64,000 bases of DNA, taken from contig CM061237.1 in the NCBI GenBank assembly GCA_030848705.1, positions 87,229,910 to 87,293,909 on the forward strand, given 5' to 3'. The notes beneath the pieces are model-generated. The model did not search any database. It saw only the letters and a program-made list of their open reading frames with translations, and had not been told where the DNA came from. The DNA is from Heracleum sosnowskyi (lineage: Eukaryota; Streptophyta; Magnoliopsida; Apiales; Apiaceae). Position numbers and translations under genes: made by a program. Shown piece after piece: positions 1-11,601 of this stretch; the first letter of the stretch is position 1; each line of letters opens with the position of its first letter.

Positions 1-1821
1 CAGCAGATTTTTCTGCTTTTTGAGATAAAAACATTGTTATAAAGAGTTAAGGATATGGTTGGCATGACCAAATTGATTTAAGGGATACCAAGTGTGGTAT
101 GATTTGAAAGATATATTATTGTATATATATATGTATAAGGAGCATGTTATGTGTATTTAAATGACAATGTGAGGCTATATGGTTGATTGCCTATTACATG
201 ATTATAATTGTTTTATGGTATAACTATTATGTGTTTACGCGATTAGGATGCGTTGGGTAGTTTAGAATAAAGGATTAGCATCTTAGAAAGAGCATTCTAA
301 GATAGATTATATTATTTTGTAGAGTCCAAGGAAGTGGAACTTAGAGGGTCCAAGGAAGTGGAACTTAGAGGGTCCAAGGAAGTGGAACTTAGAGAGTTCA
401 AGGAAGTGGAACTTAGAGACAAAGGAATGACTAAGGTGGAGAATCAGTGATTGTTCATTACCCCTTTTAGCTACTTAAGGCAAGTAATACAAACTTGCTT
501 TCGTATTTCGATTCCATTATTTCATTTTGGCATATATGAATTGTTACCTTATCTTGATATACCTTTAATTCTGAAAACACCTATTGTTCATTGATAACCC
601 TTACCTTTGTTCATATATACCATGTTGAACTATATACCATGCTTTGTTTAGTTCTTTATCCTTAAACCTTATACCCTGTTCATATCCATGAATTGAAACC
701 TAATGACCTATGATTCTATAACCTGAACTTGATCATATACTTATGCATTCCCTTTTATACCTGAAAGTGAATACACCTAACTCTTATTCTAGTACATTCC
801 CAGAACGTACCCGATGATAAATATTTCTTATATTCCACTAATAGAAATCCAAAGTGTTTTGATTGAACTTATCTGATTTCCAAAGGACTTCTTTATATCT
901 GGAAATGTTTTAAAAAGGAATAAGGTTTGGACTCATTTAAATTCTGATTAATGGTTTCCACGGATTCCTAAGATTGGAGGTGTAAGAGGCCGAGTAACGC
1001 CGGTCCAGCACTTTTTAATTATAATAAATGGACTAGGGATGGACTAGTCTAAAGGCCAATATGTGCCTAAGGGGACCCAATACAAGGACCAGAGGGACTG
1101 TGTGTCCGGTATGGGGACTTTACGTGGCTGATCACCCGTATTGTCCGGTGCGTTGTGAAAAATCTCCAAAAAAATTACTTATTGATTTTCTTGAAAACAG
1201 ATATCTTGAAATGAAATTGGTTTACCCTTTGAAATTGTATATTTATGCCATTGTTCCAATATATCCTTATTATGGATTCTGCTTAAACCATGCTATATAT
1301 ATTGATATTGGAAACTGTTTTGAAATTGTATATTCAATTCATTGATTCTGATAATCCCTTGATAAGGACTTTGCTATACCCATGTCATACATATTGATAT
1401 TGAAACTGTTTCCCAGTGGATAACTGTTTGGTCATATTATTACTTGCTGGGCATTTGGCTCATTCTTTTTCCCTATTCTAACCCACAGTGAAACGAGAAG
1501 ATGGTACGTACATTTCAGACAACTAGGAAGTCTTCCTATAGGGTTGTTTTTGGGATGCCAGCTCAGGTAGGTGACGACCACACCTAGAAGGTGTTTTGTA
1601 ATAGAGAGCATAGAACTTTTAAGACTTGGTTGTAATAACTTTTGAGACTTATGTATTAATGAATTAGATAGTGGATGCTTGTTTCACACCATCAACTGTT
1701 AAAGATCCAGGGTAGAGTTGGGGTCAAGTCTGCATGCTTTTATTATATTGTTTATGGGTTTAATATGTATAGAGGTTGTAGTGACTCCCCGATCATGACC
1801 CCAGATTGGGAGGGCGTTACC
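1..1821 (-). mobile_element. Gypsy-like LTR, partial, inserted in the pol of element A
   Basis: The right end reads GATTGGGAGGGCGTTAC, which on the minus strand is a GTAACGCCC...TGGGGTC start typical of many plant Ty3/gypsy LTRs. Directly after it, at 1822, decayed copia RT sequence resumes, so this is an insertion. A block near 970-1010 resembles, in reverse complement, the block near 6660-6710 of the solo LTR at 5123-9757 (both carry a GTAACGCCGGTCC/GTAGCGCCGGTCC core). The two LTRs are therefore related and lie in opposite orientations. The other end is outside the window, so solo LTR versus full element cannot be decided. No convincing coding sequence; the short ORFs here have no recognisable content. 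Confidence 0.6.
323..418. repeat. Tandem repeat, 4 copies of a 24-bp unit
   Basis: Four consecutive 24-bp units with core CCAAGGAAGTGGAACTTAGAG. The first three differ only at the first two bases, and the fourth has one further substitution. It lies inside the gypsy-like LTR. A local expansion in an LTR is the simplest reading. Confidence 0.9.
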
Positions 1822-2645
1822 GATATCATGATTATATTATATGTTGGTCTACTAACGAAAACTTGTGCAAGAAATTTGCCAAGTCATTGCAGAGAATGTA
1901 CAAGATGAGTATGTTGGGAAAGTTGCAATTCTTTTTGGAATTACTTTGAGCAAGCTAGAAGAATAATTCTTTTAGGAGCACAAGTAAGCCAAAAGAGTGA
2001 CGACAATAAAAGTAAGTCAAGAATCTTTTGAATGTGCACAATTGAGAAGATTCTAGACATGCCAAGTCTCCCTGCCAACAGCAGCCACTAAAGCTTGATC
2101 AGGACAAATCAGGTAAAAGACAGAAATGACAAGCTAGAGAGGTATGCGTCTCATTAAGTTATTAGCTGCAAATTGACAACACATATTTTATTCTCAAGTT
2201 GCCAATGTGCAAGGTTCCAAGTGGATTTCGAAAATCTAGTCTTATAGTTATCAACATGATTTTTAGATATCTTAAGGGAATACCAAATCTCAGTATATGG
2301 TACCCTAAAGATACTTGTTAACATGTTTAGCTATTTAGATATAAAATACGCAGGTTGTAAGAAAGACAGGAGAAGCATCTCTGGAAGTTGTCAACCCAAA
2401 TGACAGGAGGAGCATCTCTAGAAGCTGTCAACTTCGTGGAGGAAGATTGATTTCTTGGTATTATTTCAGGAAATAACTTCATCTCCAACAACTCTGTGGA
2501 ACAATCCACGACAATGCACCTTGACAACAGGTATCATTTCTTTCGAGAGCATGTCTTCAATTCATAGAGTAACTTGCAGACACGCACCTTATTTGAAAAT
2601 CTCATCTGCAAGAAACTCTTGAATAAGTTCACAAGTATAAAGTTG
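1822..2645 (+). pseudogene. Copia pol remnant (end of RT and RNase H), element A
   Basis: Translated piecewise in several frames, this matches the end of pol in the intact copies here. A segment near 1825-1960 corresponds to the YVDD-FGSTN-LCKKFAK part of RT. The stretch at 2250-2400 gives IFRYLKG, LSIWYPKDT, LDIKYAGCKKDRRS and SGSC, which is the RNase H start. Further on, TMHLDNRYHFFREHV parallels the TKHISIRYHFIREHV block, followed by a degraded LADIFTKPL-like end. Frameshifts and stops leave no usable reading frame. Confidence rests on the order and spacing of these blocks. Confidence 0.7.
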
Positions 2646-3792
2646 TTCATATTTTAAGGACTTGTGAATTTATTTTACATCAAGTCCTCATCTTAATAAT
2701 TTAGTGCTAATATCTAACTCATAGATATTTAGTATTAATTTATTATTATTTATTTAATGAAATTTGAATTATGGAAATTGAAGCAGTTCAATATCTTATT
2801 TGCTCCATAATTTAAAATACATAAAATAAATATGCAGCATAATTTATTGGAGTTTAATTGATTAATATCATTTAATGATATTTAGTTGATTTTATTCTAA
2901 GAAAATTGTGAATTTTCTGTTAACAATTGATTTTGGTAAATTGTAAAAGATTTATACAAAATAAAACTTGACAGGAAATGAAAGGTTTGAATTTTAGAAC
3001 ATGAACATGTTCTAGAATTTGAACAGAAGCAAAAATATCGATTTTTAGGAAGTTCTATAGTTTTTCAAAGTACAAAGAAAATTCTATCGAAATAAATTTT
3101 CGATAGTTTTTGAAAAGGAAAAGGAAAAACTATTGAAAAAATTTCTCGATACTTTTTGAGGAAAATTCGAAAAAGCATCGAATTGAATTTCATTATTCTT
3201 TATCTAAATTCTCGATGGTTTTTGAATTAAAATGAAAATCTATCTGAGAGAATTAATTTTTCCTTTATTTTAATTCTCGATAGTTTTTCCACAAAGGATC
3301 CCTCGATAGTTTTTCAAGCTTTAAAAGGAAACAAGTTCGATAGTTTTTCAGAAAAACTTTTTAAATTCTGATTTTCAATCTCTTCGTTATTTTTCAAAAT
3401 TTATCAAAGTAAAGTTGACAGTTTTACCCCCAACTGAAAACCATCGAACATACTATTAAAAACATCGAACATTGTAAAGACAATATTGCCCCTGTCAATT
3501 CAAAAAGTATTTAACAACCCCTTACGTTTTTTTTTCTTATTATCAGATCTAAGGGCTTTTGTTTATACTTACAAGAATACATATAACCAAGAACAAAAAC
3601 TATTTTCACTATTGTTCTTTAGTAGTTAATTGTTTTCAATTGATTTCTTCAGATAATTCTGATTAGTTGTGTTTATTCAGAAAAAGGGGTAATTTTGTTT
3701 TAAGGGTATTTTGTGTCAAGTTTGATTAATTAGTAATAATTAATTAAATTTAATTGGTTTTAGTTTTGGTTTAAAAGTAACCAAGACTAATC
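2646..3792 (+). other. AT-rich spacer of element A with dispersed TCGATAGTTTTT motifs
   Basis: No gene. From about 3030 to 3470 the motif (T)TCGATAGTTTTT, or a close variant, recurs about ten times, and AACCATCGAAC-like reverse-oriented copies occur near 3440-3470. The same motif in both orientations is in A's 3' LTR (about 12090-12320). It occupies the position of the pol-to-extra-gene spacer seen in B, C and E. Confidence 0.65.
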
Positions 3793-5122
3793 ATGTCTCG
3801 TTTCAAAACTTACAAGCCATTACGAACTTACAGTTTCGTGCATGAGCAGAGTTTCTGAACACACGTTCATTAGTGGCATATGCCTTGATTACTCTCGTAG
3901 TCCTTTGCATCGATCAATTGACTGCGTTGTACACAACCGCCACGGATACAAGTGAGAATAACGTAAGATCCTTCAGTTTTGTTGTGCCAGGGGGCAAAAC
4001 AATAAGGGTGACGAAACATGACTTTAATAGAATACTACATTTTCCTACAGAAAACCATGTTCCGGATCCCACAACTGAGGAGATACATGCTTTCTTCACT
4101 CTCATAAGAAGTCAACAACCTAACTTCTTTGTGGGAGAGTTCCTTAAGCATTACCTGACATGGGACCACTGGATGAAAGAACAGGCATAGATGATGTGCT
4201 TTGTTTCTATCCTAGGTTCCTACAGCTAATTCTCAATGATATCTTAACAGATGATGAGCGTGAGGCATTCGCCAAAGAGGAGACCATGGAGTGCATGAAG
4301 GTGAAGAGCAATGCAATAACCGCTCTGATAAGAAAGAATCATCTTCCAGGGGTACCCACTGTTCTCACTGAATATCTATGAACGGTGCCCCTACCACTTC
4401 TACCCCCAAGGGAACAGGTAAATGAAGGTAATATTCCTCAACCTGAACTGGCTCCTAAACCACAACAATGGATGTTGATCCAGAGCCCTCAGCGGCCATT
4501 CCAGACCATGAGATTGCAACCCACAATCTCTAACCACGGTCGAAGAGCCTTTGGAAGTGCCAAATGAAAACATAAACGAACCTCCTTCCCCTCCTATACC
4601 CAATATTCAGACATCCGTGAGTGTAGAGGGAGATAGTGCCATAGCAGCACCACATAAGGAGATACACCCTTCAACAACAGCTCTGCCTTCCTCTAAAAGG
4701 AGAAGAATAGAAACTGAGGCAACTGTTGATACTTTATTTCAAACTTCCAAAGCGCCCTTTATTGATTTTTCTGATGCTGATTGGGCTACGTTAACTAAAG
4801 CAATATCTGAACCAATAGCTCAATCAAGTAAGGAAGAATTGACGGAAGAAACTGGTGTTCCGACCATATTACGGTTAGGTTCACTGGTTGAAGGTTCTTT
4901 ACTGAACCAAGAGTCTTCACAGACGTCGAGAGAAGGCTTTGACCTAAATGCACAATCTAAAGGGTCATTGTCTACCTCCCCAGATGGAACATATCTGGAT
5001 CCTGCGGGTACAGGGTCTGACGTAGGTGCAGATCGGCAACTCGGTGACAATGAATCAATTTTAATTGAGGAGTTAACTGAGGTAAAGTCTTCACAGAGTA
5101 TTGAGGAAGTTTCAGGATCTCT
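3793..5122 (+). pseudogene. Extra SIRE gene of element A, 5' part (disrupted)
   Basis: The ATG at 3793 opens MSRFKTYKPLRTYSFVHEQSF and then the frame breaks. Frames starting about 3873 and 4160 continue with FSFVVPGGKTIRVTKHDF and FYPRFLQLILNDIL. These occupy the same places as the FEF...VVTP-TVRDAL and FARFCQLIFS blocks of the N-terminal domain in B, C and E. The central block (RKEWSFFFDCITRAFG in B) is missing, so I infer an internal deletion near 4160-4200. A third frame from about 4551 encodes a Pro/Ser/Glu-rich stretch with a short basic SSKRRRIE patch. The gene is then interrupted by the solo LTR at 5123 and resumes at 9763. Confidence 0.6.
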
Positions 5123-5244
5123 TGTAACAGCCCCAAATCCGGGGTCGGAGATTTAGGGTTGTCACAATCCATGTACTCCTTGCCTTACCTGTATTACTCA
5201 CACCATTCATAATTCACCTGCTCAAGACCCCACCATATATGTCT

Positions 5245-5264
5245 CACACACACACACACACACA
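5245..5264. repeat. (CA)10 microsatellite
   Basis: Ten uninterrupted CA units near the start of the solo LTR. Confidence 0.95.
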
Positions 5265-5969
5265 GGTTAGAGTCTCAGAAACGACACACTACAACAACTG
5301 CGGAATAAATAATTCTTATTATTACAATACCCAAATGTCTTTTGAATCTGTTACTGATACAATTTCTAAGTATTGTTACATTACCAGCTTAGCCTTCTGA
5401 TGCTCACAATCCTCTAATACCATTCATGTCTATACATAAGTTGAATACCAAAGCCGTAGCCTGATTCGATTGGTTCGTACTACTCTCGGGATCGCTGCTA
5501 GAAACTGCTTAATGGAAACGCCTTGCGAGGTATGTGCCGTCCCATTGGCATCCTGCTTCGCTGCTATATAATATATATAAAATAATAGCAAGAGTGAGTG
5601 ATAGCTCAGCAAGGTAATGAAAGTATGGCATAATTCTGCCCTTTTATTCACCCCAGAAATAAAGCGGGTATGCGACAATAATTTGTCAAAATATCTTGAT
5701 ACTAAAATCATTTCCTTATCGGAATGTATTCCAAAAATACCATTGTTGTATTTCAAATATCATCTCCATAATATTCTGCAAACTTTCGATATTCATACTA
5801 TGAACAAAGTTCTAGTATAGTATAAAAGATGAAATGACAAGGTACCTCAGTATATCCTTTCCGTAAAATATCTGCTATATAAATATAAGCAGACTATCAA
5901 CATATAACTTAAAAGATGAAGTTATAAGGAAAATCCAATATAAGGTTTCCATAACCCAAAATCCACTTA

Positions 5970-5972
<3 letters not shown>

Positions 5973-6004
<32 letters not shown>
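5973..6004. repeat. (AT)16 microsatellite
   Basis: Uninterrupted AT run within the solo LTR, directly after ATGC. Confidence 0.95.
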
Positions 6005-6006
<2 letters not shown>

Positions 6007-6274
6007 TTAATCAGGTTTTATCAGAGTCATAACTCATAAAATAAAAGATGAAGTTGTAGGAATTTCCAAATATCATCTTTCATATCAAACATTTATCTCA
6101 TATCATAATCTGGAAATAAAGACAAGGTAAAATATGTCCAATCCATTTTCGAAACTCATCTAATTTCATATACCTTTTTCAAAACAATCATATACCTTTT
6201 TGTAATCTCATATGCTTTCTGATAAACTCATATACTGGAATAAACTTGAATACTCTTGAGTAAACTTTCTTTCT

Positions 6275-6385
6275 CTGAAAACTTGCATAGAACTGAATGA
6301 CTGGAATAAACTTTCTTTTCTGAAAACTTGCATAAAGCTGAGTAACTGGAATAATTTCTCTTTCTCTGAAAACTTGCACAAAATG
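6275..6385. repeat. Degenerate tandem repeat of about 45 bp in the solo LTR
   Basis: The phrase CTGAAAACTTGCA starts at 6275, 6320 and 6366. The intervening sequence (AACTGAATGACTGGAATAAA and variants) is also repeated, giving two full units and part of a third. Confidence 0.7.
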
Positions 6386-7516
6386 TGCTCTTTCATGAAT
6401 AGTGAACTGTAGATGGAGATGCTAGGCGCCGAGGATACCCCTGCGATGATCAGTCGCAAGCTGTATCCCCCTGCTGTTTTTCTACGTAGAAGGGAAGATA
6501 ATCAGTCTCACACCGACTTACCTCCCCGCCAATCGGTTGTAGGCAGTAAGAACAGACCCGTTCATAGACGGTCGATTCTGTTACTCTCCACTTATCCTAC
6601 GGTCGGGCACTGATAATCATCTAAGGGAAGAACAGACCCGTTCACCAGTCCGTCGGCCATATTGTAATTCCCTTAGGGGACCGGCGCTACTCAGTCCCTT
6701 ACATATCTCCAAGTTCCATGACTCTGAAACATAAAGTTCCTTTCCCTTTTTCCCCAAGTATACGACTCCACAAAGTAGTCATATCTGGTTGGAAAGGAAA
6801 ATTCACCCATATTTCCCAAGCTGATGCTTGTTAATGGATACAACTGATTCCACTGATCTTACTCCTCGAGTCTTGAGGAAGTAATCAAAATCATTTTGAT
6901 GGTAGCATACAAAGCTGTTAAATGAATAGTTTCAAAAAGATTTAGGACCGGGCAGTCCACTTGGATCGAACATAAAATCTTGAGAAAGGTCCCCTGCATT
7001 TCTGTAGTTTGAGCGAACATTTAAGTCTTTCAGAATATAGACTTAAAAGGAAAATAGATTTGGGAACCTTCTCTAATTATATTTATAATTGCCTGAATAA
7101 AACTTTATTAGCTATCTAGGGTTAAAGAATAGTTTTCACAAAATACTTCCTTAAGAAGTAGGGCTTTAAATAATTAACGCAAGCTATATTTAATAAAGAA
7201 TATTTATTTAAAAGTAATTTCCACATACTTCCTTAACAAAGAATGGAAAATAAATTAATAAGATAACCCTAGATAGCAACTGATACCATTCCCGGTCCGT
7301 AGTTTAAATACAGAGTATATACCCCCCCTACTGAGGGTTTTCTCAACACATCAGCTCAAAAATATTGCTATAACCATAGCTTATAAGCTCGACTCATATC
7401 AATAACTTTTACTTAGCATCATAAGTATCATTTCGAAATCGTAAACACATAACATATATCTCAAAATCTTTTATTTATCACAACAACAGTTTATAGAGGC
7501 ATAGATTTGAAAACTT

Positions 7517-7695
7517 GCCTCTATCATATGCATATATTATATCTCAACATTTTTAATACCGTTACATCTATATACGATGTAAGGTTTGAAAGCATGCATC
7601 TATCATATGCATATACTATAATCTCAATAGTTTTAATACTATCACATCTATATATGATGTGAGGTTTGAAAACATGCATCTATCATATCATATAC
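7517..7695. repeat. Tandem repeat of 79-80 bp, about 2.2 copies, in the solo LTR
   Basis: Units begin GCCTCTATCATATGCATAT at 7517, GCATCTATCATATGCATAT at 7596 and a truncated third at 7676. Each contains TACATCTATATA-GATGT-AGGTTTGAAA near its end. Confidence 0.8.
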
Positions 7696-9762
7696 ATCAT
7701 CAGTATAATGCAGTCTGAAATACAATATGGGCTTAGAAAACTTGCATGATACTTGGAACAAAGGATATATATATATATAGATATATTCTTGAATCAACAA
7801 GTATTAAACATTCGAAAATATGTCCACTCTAACCGTAGAGTAAGGGTTAGTAAACTTGCCTGATGCTCGAGAAGTGATAGGGGTTCGCGACGATGCCGGA
7901 CAATCTAGACAAAGTCAAACGAAAACACACGGTTAATCCCCTCGATAAACCACTTATAACTCAATGCTTAAACACGTAAGCGAAACACAACCAAGGAATT
8001 ACTAGCTCGTTATAGGCTCATACTAAGTCCACGTTTAGTCGACAATTACTTAAGTCGTAGGTTTAGTCCGAAATCGATCCTCGAATACAAGTTATACTTA
8101 ACCATTTACAACATTGGTTCCTAAGTCATGTTCTTAGTGGTTTTCACTTGCGCGACCTCGGCTAAAACATTTTTATAAAATCGAAACATAATCTTTTTAA
8201 TCCGAATATTTTTCGTGAGCCTTCCTAACTGTCTCTAGTATTATTCCTCAAAGTTTCACATTTTAATATGGCTTCTAAGTGGTCCAAATACAGCCTCAAA
8301 GTGACTGACCAGAGAGGGGTTGTTCCTCCGAACGACGTTTACTAAAACTCACTTTTCTCCTAAACCGTAAATCGTATAGACATGATCTTTATACCAAAAC
8401 AAAACTTAAAACAAGACCTACAGGCTCCTGGTCAGTTTTGCTCAAAAATATTCCAATACCAGTTCGTAATTCTTGCTCAAAACAACCTTAAATCAAATGG
8501 GCATTACGACGGCTATAATCGTAACGTTTTCCATTTCCAAAACACAACCAAATCAATACCAATTAATCCCAAACTCACCATCCACCTTATACACCCTCCA
8601 CTCAGTCAAATCCTCCATGAATAATCACAATAAATTCATAACCCATCCTCCAAACTCAACCAACAATTCATCTAATTACTTAATCATGCTCTTAACTTTA
8701 CATAAACATCAAAACCATTTCAAAACTCATATAAACAAAAGGGGCAGAGGTTTTTATAGCTTCTCCAAGCTTGCTTGATGATATATTCCTCATGTAACCT
8801 TAGATCCTTGCTTAATACAACCTTTGGAAGCTACAACTCAATATCCAAAAACAAAACAAAACACAAGTTACTATTCATCATCTTCTCCGACTGTTAATCA
8901 CTGAAATCGAAGGGGTAAATCACGGGGTTGAGGTGATTGCTTACCATGGTTACGTCGGGCTTCTCGAGAGCTTCGATTTGAGTGGTGGAACGCCAAAAAC
9001 GGACCACGGAATCTCAAGTTATGATCATTTCTTTCTCTCCCATTTTTCTCCTCATTCCTCCCTCGGGTTTTCTCTTCCTTTTTCTTTTCTTTGACTTGAT
9101 TATTTGATAATGAGGCTGATATTTTGTGTTTTAAAAGAAGGGTGAGTAATCACCTTTATGGCTTAGTCATTGGACACGTGTCGCACATGCAAGAGCTTAG
9201 CTAAAGTAGCTTTACTGGTTCGTTTCCTTTCACATGGATGATCCAAATGTTGCATCCCTCGAATTAATCTTGTTACATGTTACTTCCATGTCTATATTTA
9301 ATCCTGTAAATGTTGCCTTGTTCCTCTTGAAACGATTCGAAATATTTTCCAAAAAGAGCGAATAAAACTCTACGCGGTTCTCGTAGTGAATAGTTACTAT
9401 TCACTATCCACTTCAACAATCGAATCCTTAAATCGACTCTAATAATATAATAAAATTCCAAAATATTAAATCCTCAAATCCTCAAATTTAATATCTTATT
9501 TCTTGAATATAATAACATATACTTCACTGCCCGGTCAAATACTACACCAAAATAAATTTGGAATTTCTGAATTCCGATCGTCTTTGCATTCACTTATTTA
9601 CTCCGTAGATCACTAATATGACTTCGGAATATCCACACTACGTCTCGTACATAGATGGCATGAATTTTTTTTGTTAATCCTCAAAATCACTATTCACTGC
9701 TGCACTTAATCATAATAAGAAAAGTTTTAAATTATTCCAAAAATTCGGGTTATTATATCTCT

Positions 9763-11367
9763 GCTGTTAATAGAGCCTGATTCTACCCTCCTAGAGATTC
9801 AAACTCTAGATCCTACAAAGGATACATCATCTACGGATGATCAGCAACTTGGTTTAACCAAGGACGGGGACTTGCGAAGCCCCATTGCAGCACCGGTGAC
9901 CTCCTTAAGGACGGCTACAGTGTTTTCTTCTGTAGGTACAACTAGCACAAAGGGATTGAGTGAAACAAAAACACTTACACCTGGCCTGAGTGAGAAAGGA
10001 AAAATGAGTGAAACACCGACAGAAATGTTGAGTGTACACCCAGAGCCAGATGTGAGGAGTGACACCCTAACCCTTCCATAAATTGATGATTTGCTATTAC
10101 CGACAGAAAGAGAGGTACATGTTCAATCCACCCTCAAGGAGATGACAGTTCATGATAAAGAAGGAAATCCATTATTCAAGATTTCACTGCGACCTTCCTT
10201 TGACCAAGGGATCTCCTCTAGTCAAGGCAATGCTTCTTTAAAGACAATTCAAGAGAAGGTTGACTTGGCTGCAGCTGATTCCAGAAGAACATTCAGGGTC
10301 ATTGGCAGTTCATCTGGCACTATAACATGTACCAAACAGGCAGTGGACTCCTTGAAGAGGGACGCTATGGAAGAACTGGTCGAATTGAGGACTGATGTCA
10401 AAGAGAATCAATGTGACGGGGTACAATCTATTTGGAATATGTTGAGGAACCAACAACCCGGAACTTCAAAACAACAACCTGATCCTTCTACTGCCTTTTA
10501 TAATAAGGATAACTTCATCGAGGATTCCTTAACTAAGGGGGAGAAAGTTGGAGAAGGGGAAACAAATGAAGTGACTAATGAAGGTTGGCAAACAACTGGA
10601 TGGGGAGTTTGGGAAACCAATGAAGCTATTCCAGTTAGACAGTAATGGATTGAGGACATTGTACTAGAAGAAAGTGAAGAGGGATTTGAAGTCATGCAAG
10701 AGCAACCGATTCAGGAGGAGCATGAGCCATATCATCCGGAGCCAAATAGAACATCCTATCTTGGATGATGATATGGAAGAAGAAGCAAATTCTCTATCAC
10801 TAAGAGAGAAAGACACCACTGAAGGTGATTCTCATCAAGATCCAAAGAACTACAAAGCTAAATGAACTGCTCCGTGAGCATGTTAAGGAAATCTTGATGA
10901 AGGTCAGTCCAGAGATTACTGAAAACCCTCCTATGGTTAGATTCATGACGAATGACTTGTTCAGAATCTGCTATCTGACGGAGGACAAACTGAGAGATTA
11001 CCCAAACGAATATCTAATATCAGTTGAGAAGTATCTTAGATCCACTGGATTCACATCAACGGAGAAGGACAAAGCAGCCGGCACTCTAAGAAGATATCTT
11101 ATGGAGAATGTTCCCTATTATAGGAAGAGAGTGGAGAGAGGATTGGAAGTGCATACCAGACTGCCAAACATGCCAAAGCTAAACAAGAAAGATGTTAACA
11201 TTGCATGGTTATGGGCTGGAGTGGGACAAAATGTTGAGTATATTGCAAGACACATCCTAGGAGCAATCCTTAAACCTGGAGAACCACTGCACTATCTATC
11301 AATGATTGATTATCAAGCTGTTAACTCCGATCCAATGATTGAAGAAGGTGAGATTGGAATGGACTGA
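9763..11367 (+). pseudogene. Extra SIRE gene of element A, 3' part (disrupted)
   Basis: The gene resumes after the solo LTR, in several frames (about 9780-10080, 10091-10645 and 10825-11367). The segment at 10091-10645 is polar with helical stretches, as the middle of this gene is elsewhere. At 10535-10546 the coding sequence contains AAGGGGGAGAAA (KGEK), matching the KKGE-encoding purine run in B, C, E and F. The last frame carries RFMTNDLFRICYLTED, then VEKYLRSTGF and TLRRYLMENV. In order and spacing this parallels YFMNDGRVYRVREAD, ELEYVLYLLK and VLRDRMM of the C-terminal domain in C. It ends at a TGA at 11365-11367. I infer a diverged homologue of that gene. Confidence 0.55.
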
Positions 11368-11589
11368 AGAACAGAAGCAAAGAACAACAGAACTATCAGC
11401 TCAGACAAGAGGAGCAACTTCAATGTGAAAAGTTTTATTTTTTTTTATTTATGAAATCTGGAAATGTATATATATCTGATCCAGAATGCATTTAATATTA
11501 TTACGATGTCTTACTTTAATTAGTTTCATGTTTCCTTAGTTAGTTGAGTTATCCTCGAAGTATTTGCTTGTCGAACTCTATCCAATCAA

Positions 11590-11601
11590 ATAGGGGGAGA
11601 T
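11590..11601 (+). other. Polypurine tract of element A
   Basis: ATAGGGGGAGAT immediately precedes the TG that opens the 3' LTR. It is the same GGGGGAGAT tract found at the 3' LTRs of B, C and F. Confidence 0.85.

Larger units (their letters stand above)
5123..9757 (+). mobile_element. Solo gypsy-like LTR, 4,635 bp, target duplication TCTCT
   Basis: It begins TGTAACAGCCCCAAATCCGG and ends TTCGGGTTATTATA, the usual ends of a large class of plant gypsy LTRs with a mutated final base (expected ...TTACA). TCTCT is present on both sides (5118-5122 and 9758-9762), and the flanking gene of element A continues across it. I see no second copy of the ends inside, no primer site and no gag or pol. A solo LTR is therefore more likely than a complete element; a LARD-like non-autonomous element is the alternative. 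The length fits the long LTRs of Tekay/Del or Tat-type gypsy elements (from memory). The small ORFs inside have no recognisable content. Confidence 0.75.

Noticed and set aside
323..418. 24-bp direct repeats as a CRISPR-like array
   Set aside because: No spacers between units, plant LTR context; a plain tandem repeat.
1061..1345. 94-codon ORF in the left LTR
   Set aside because: No recognisable content, low-complexity context, lies inside an LTR; chance ORF.
8382..8778. Overlapping ORFs of 80 and 101 codons in the solo LTR
   Set aside because: Asn/His/Ile-rich translation of AT/CA-rich DNA, two frames open at once, no conserved motif; chance ORFs.
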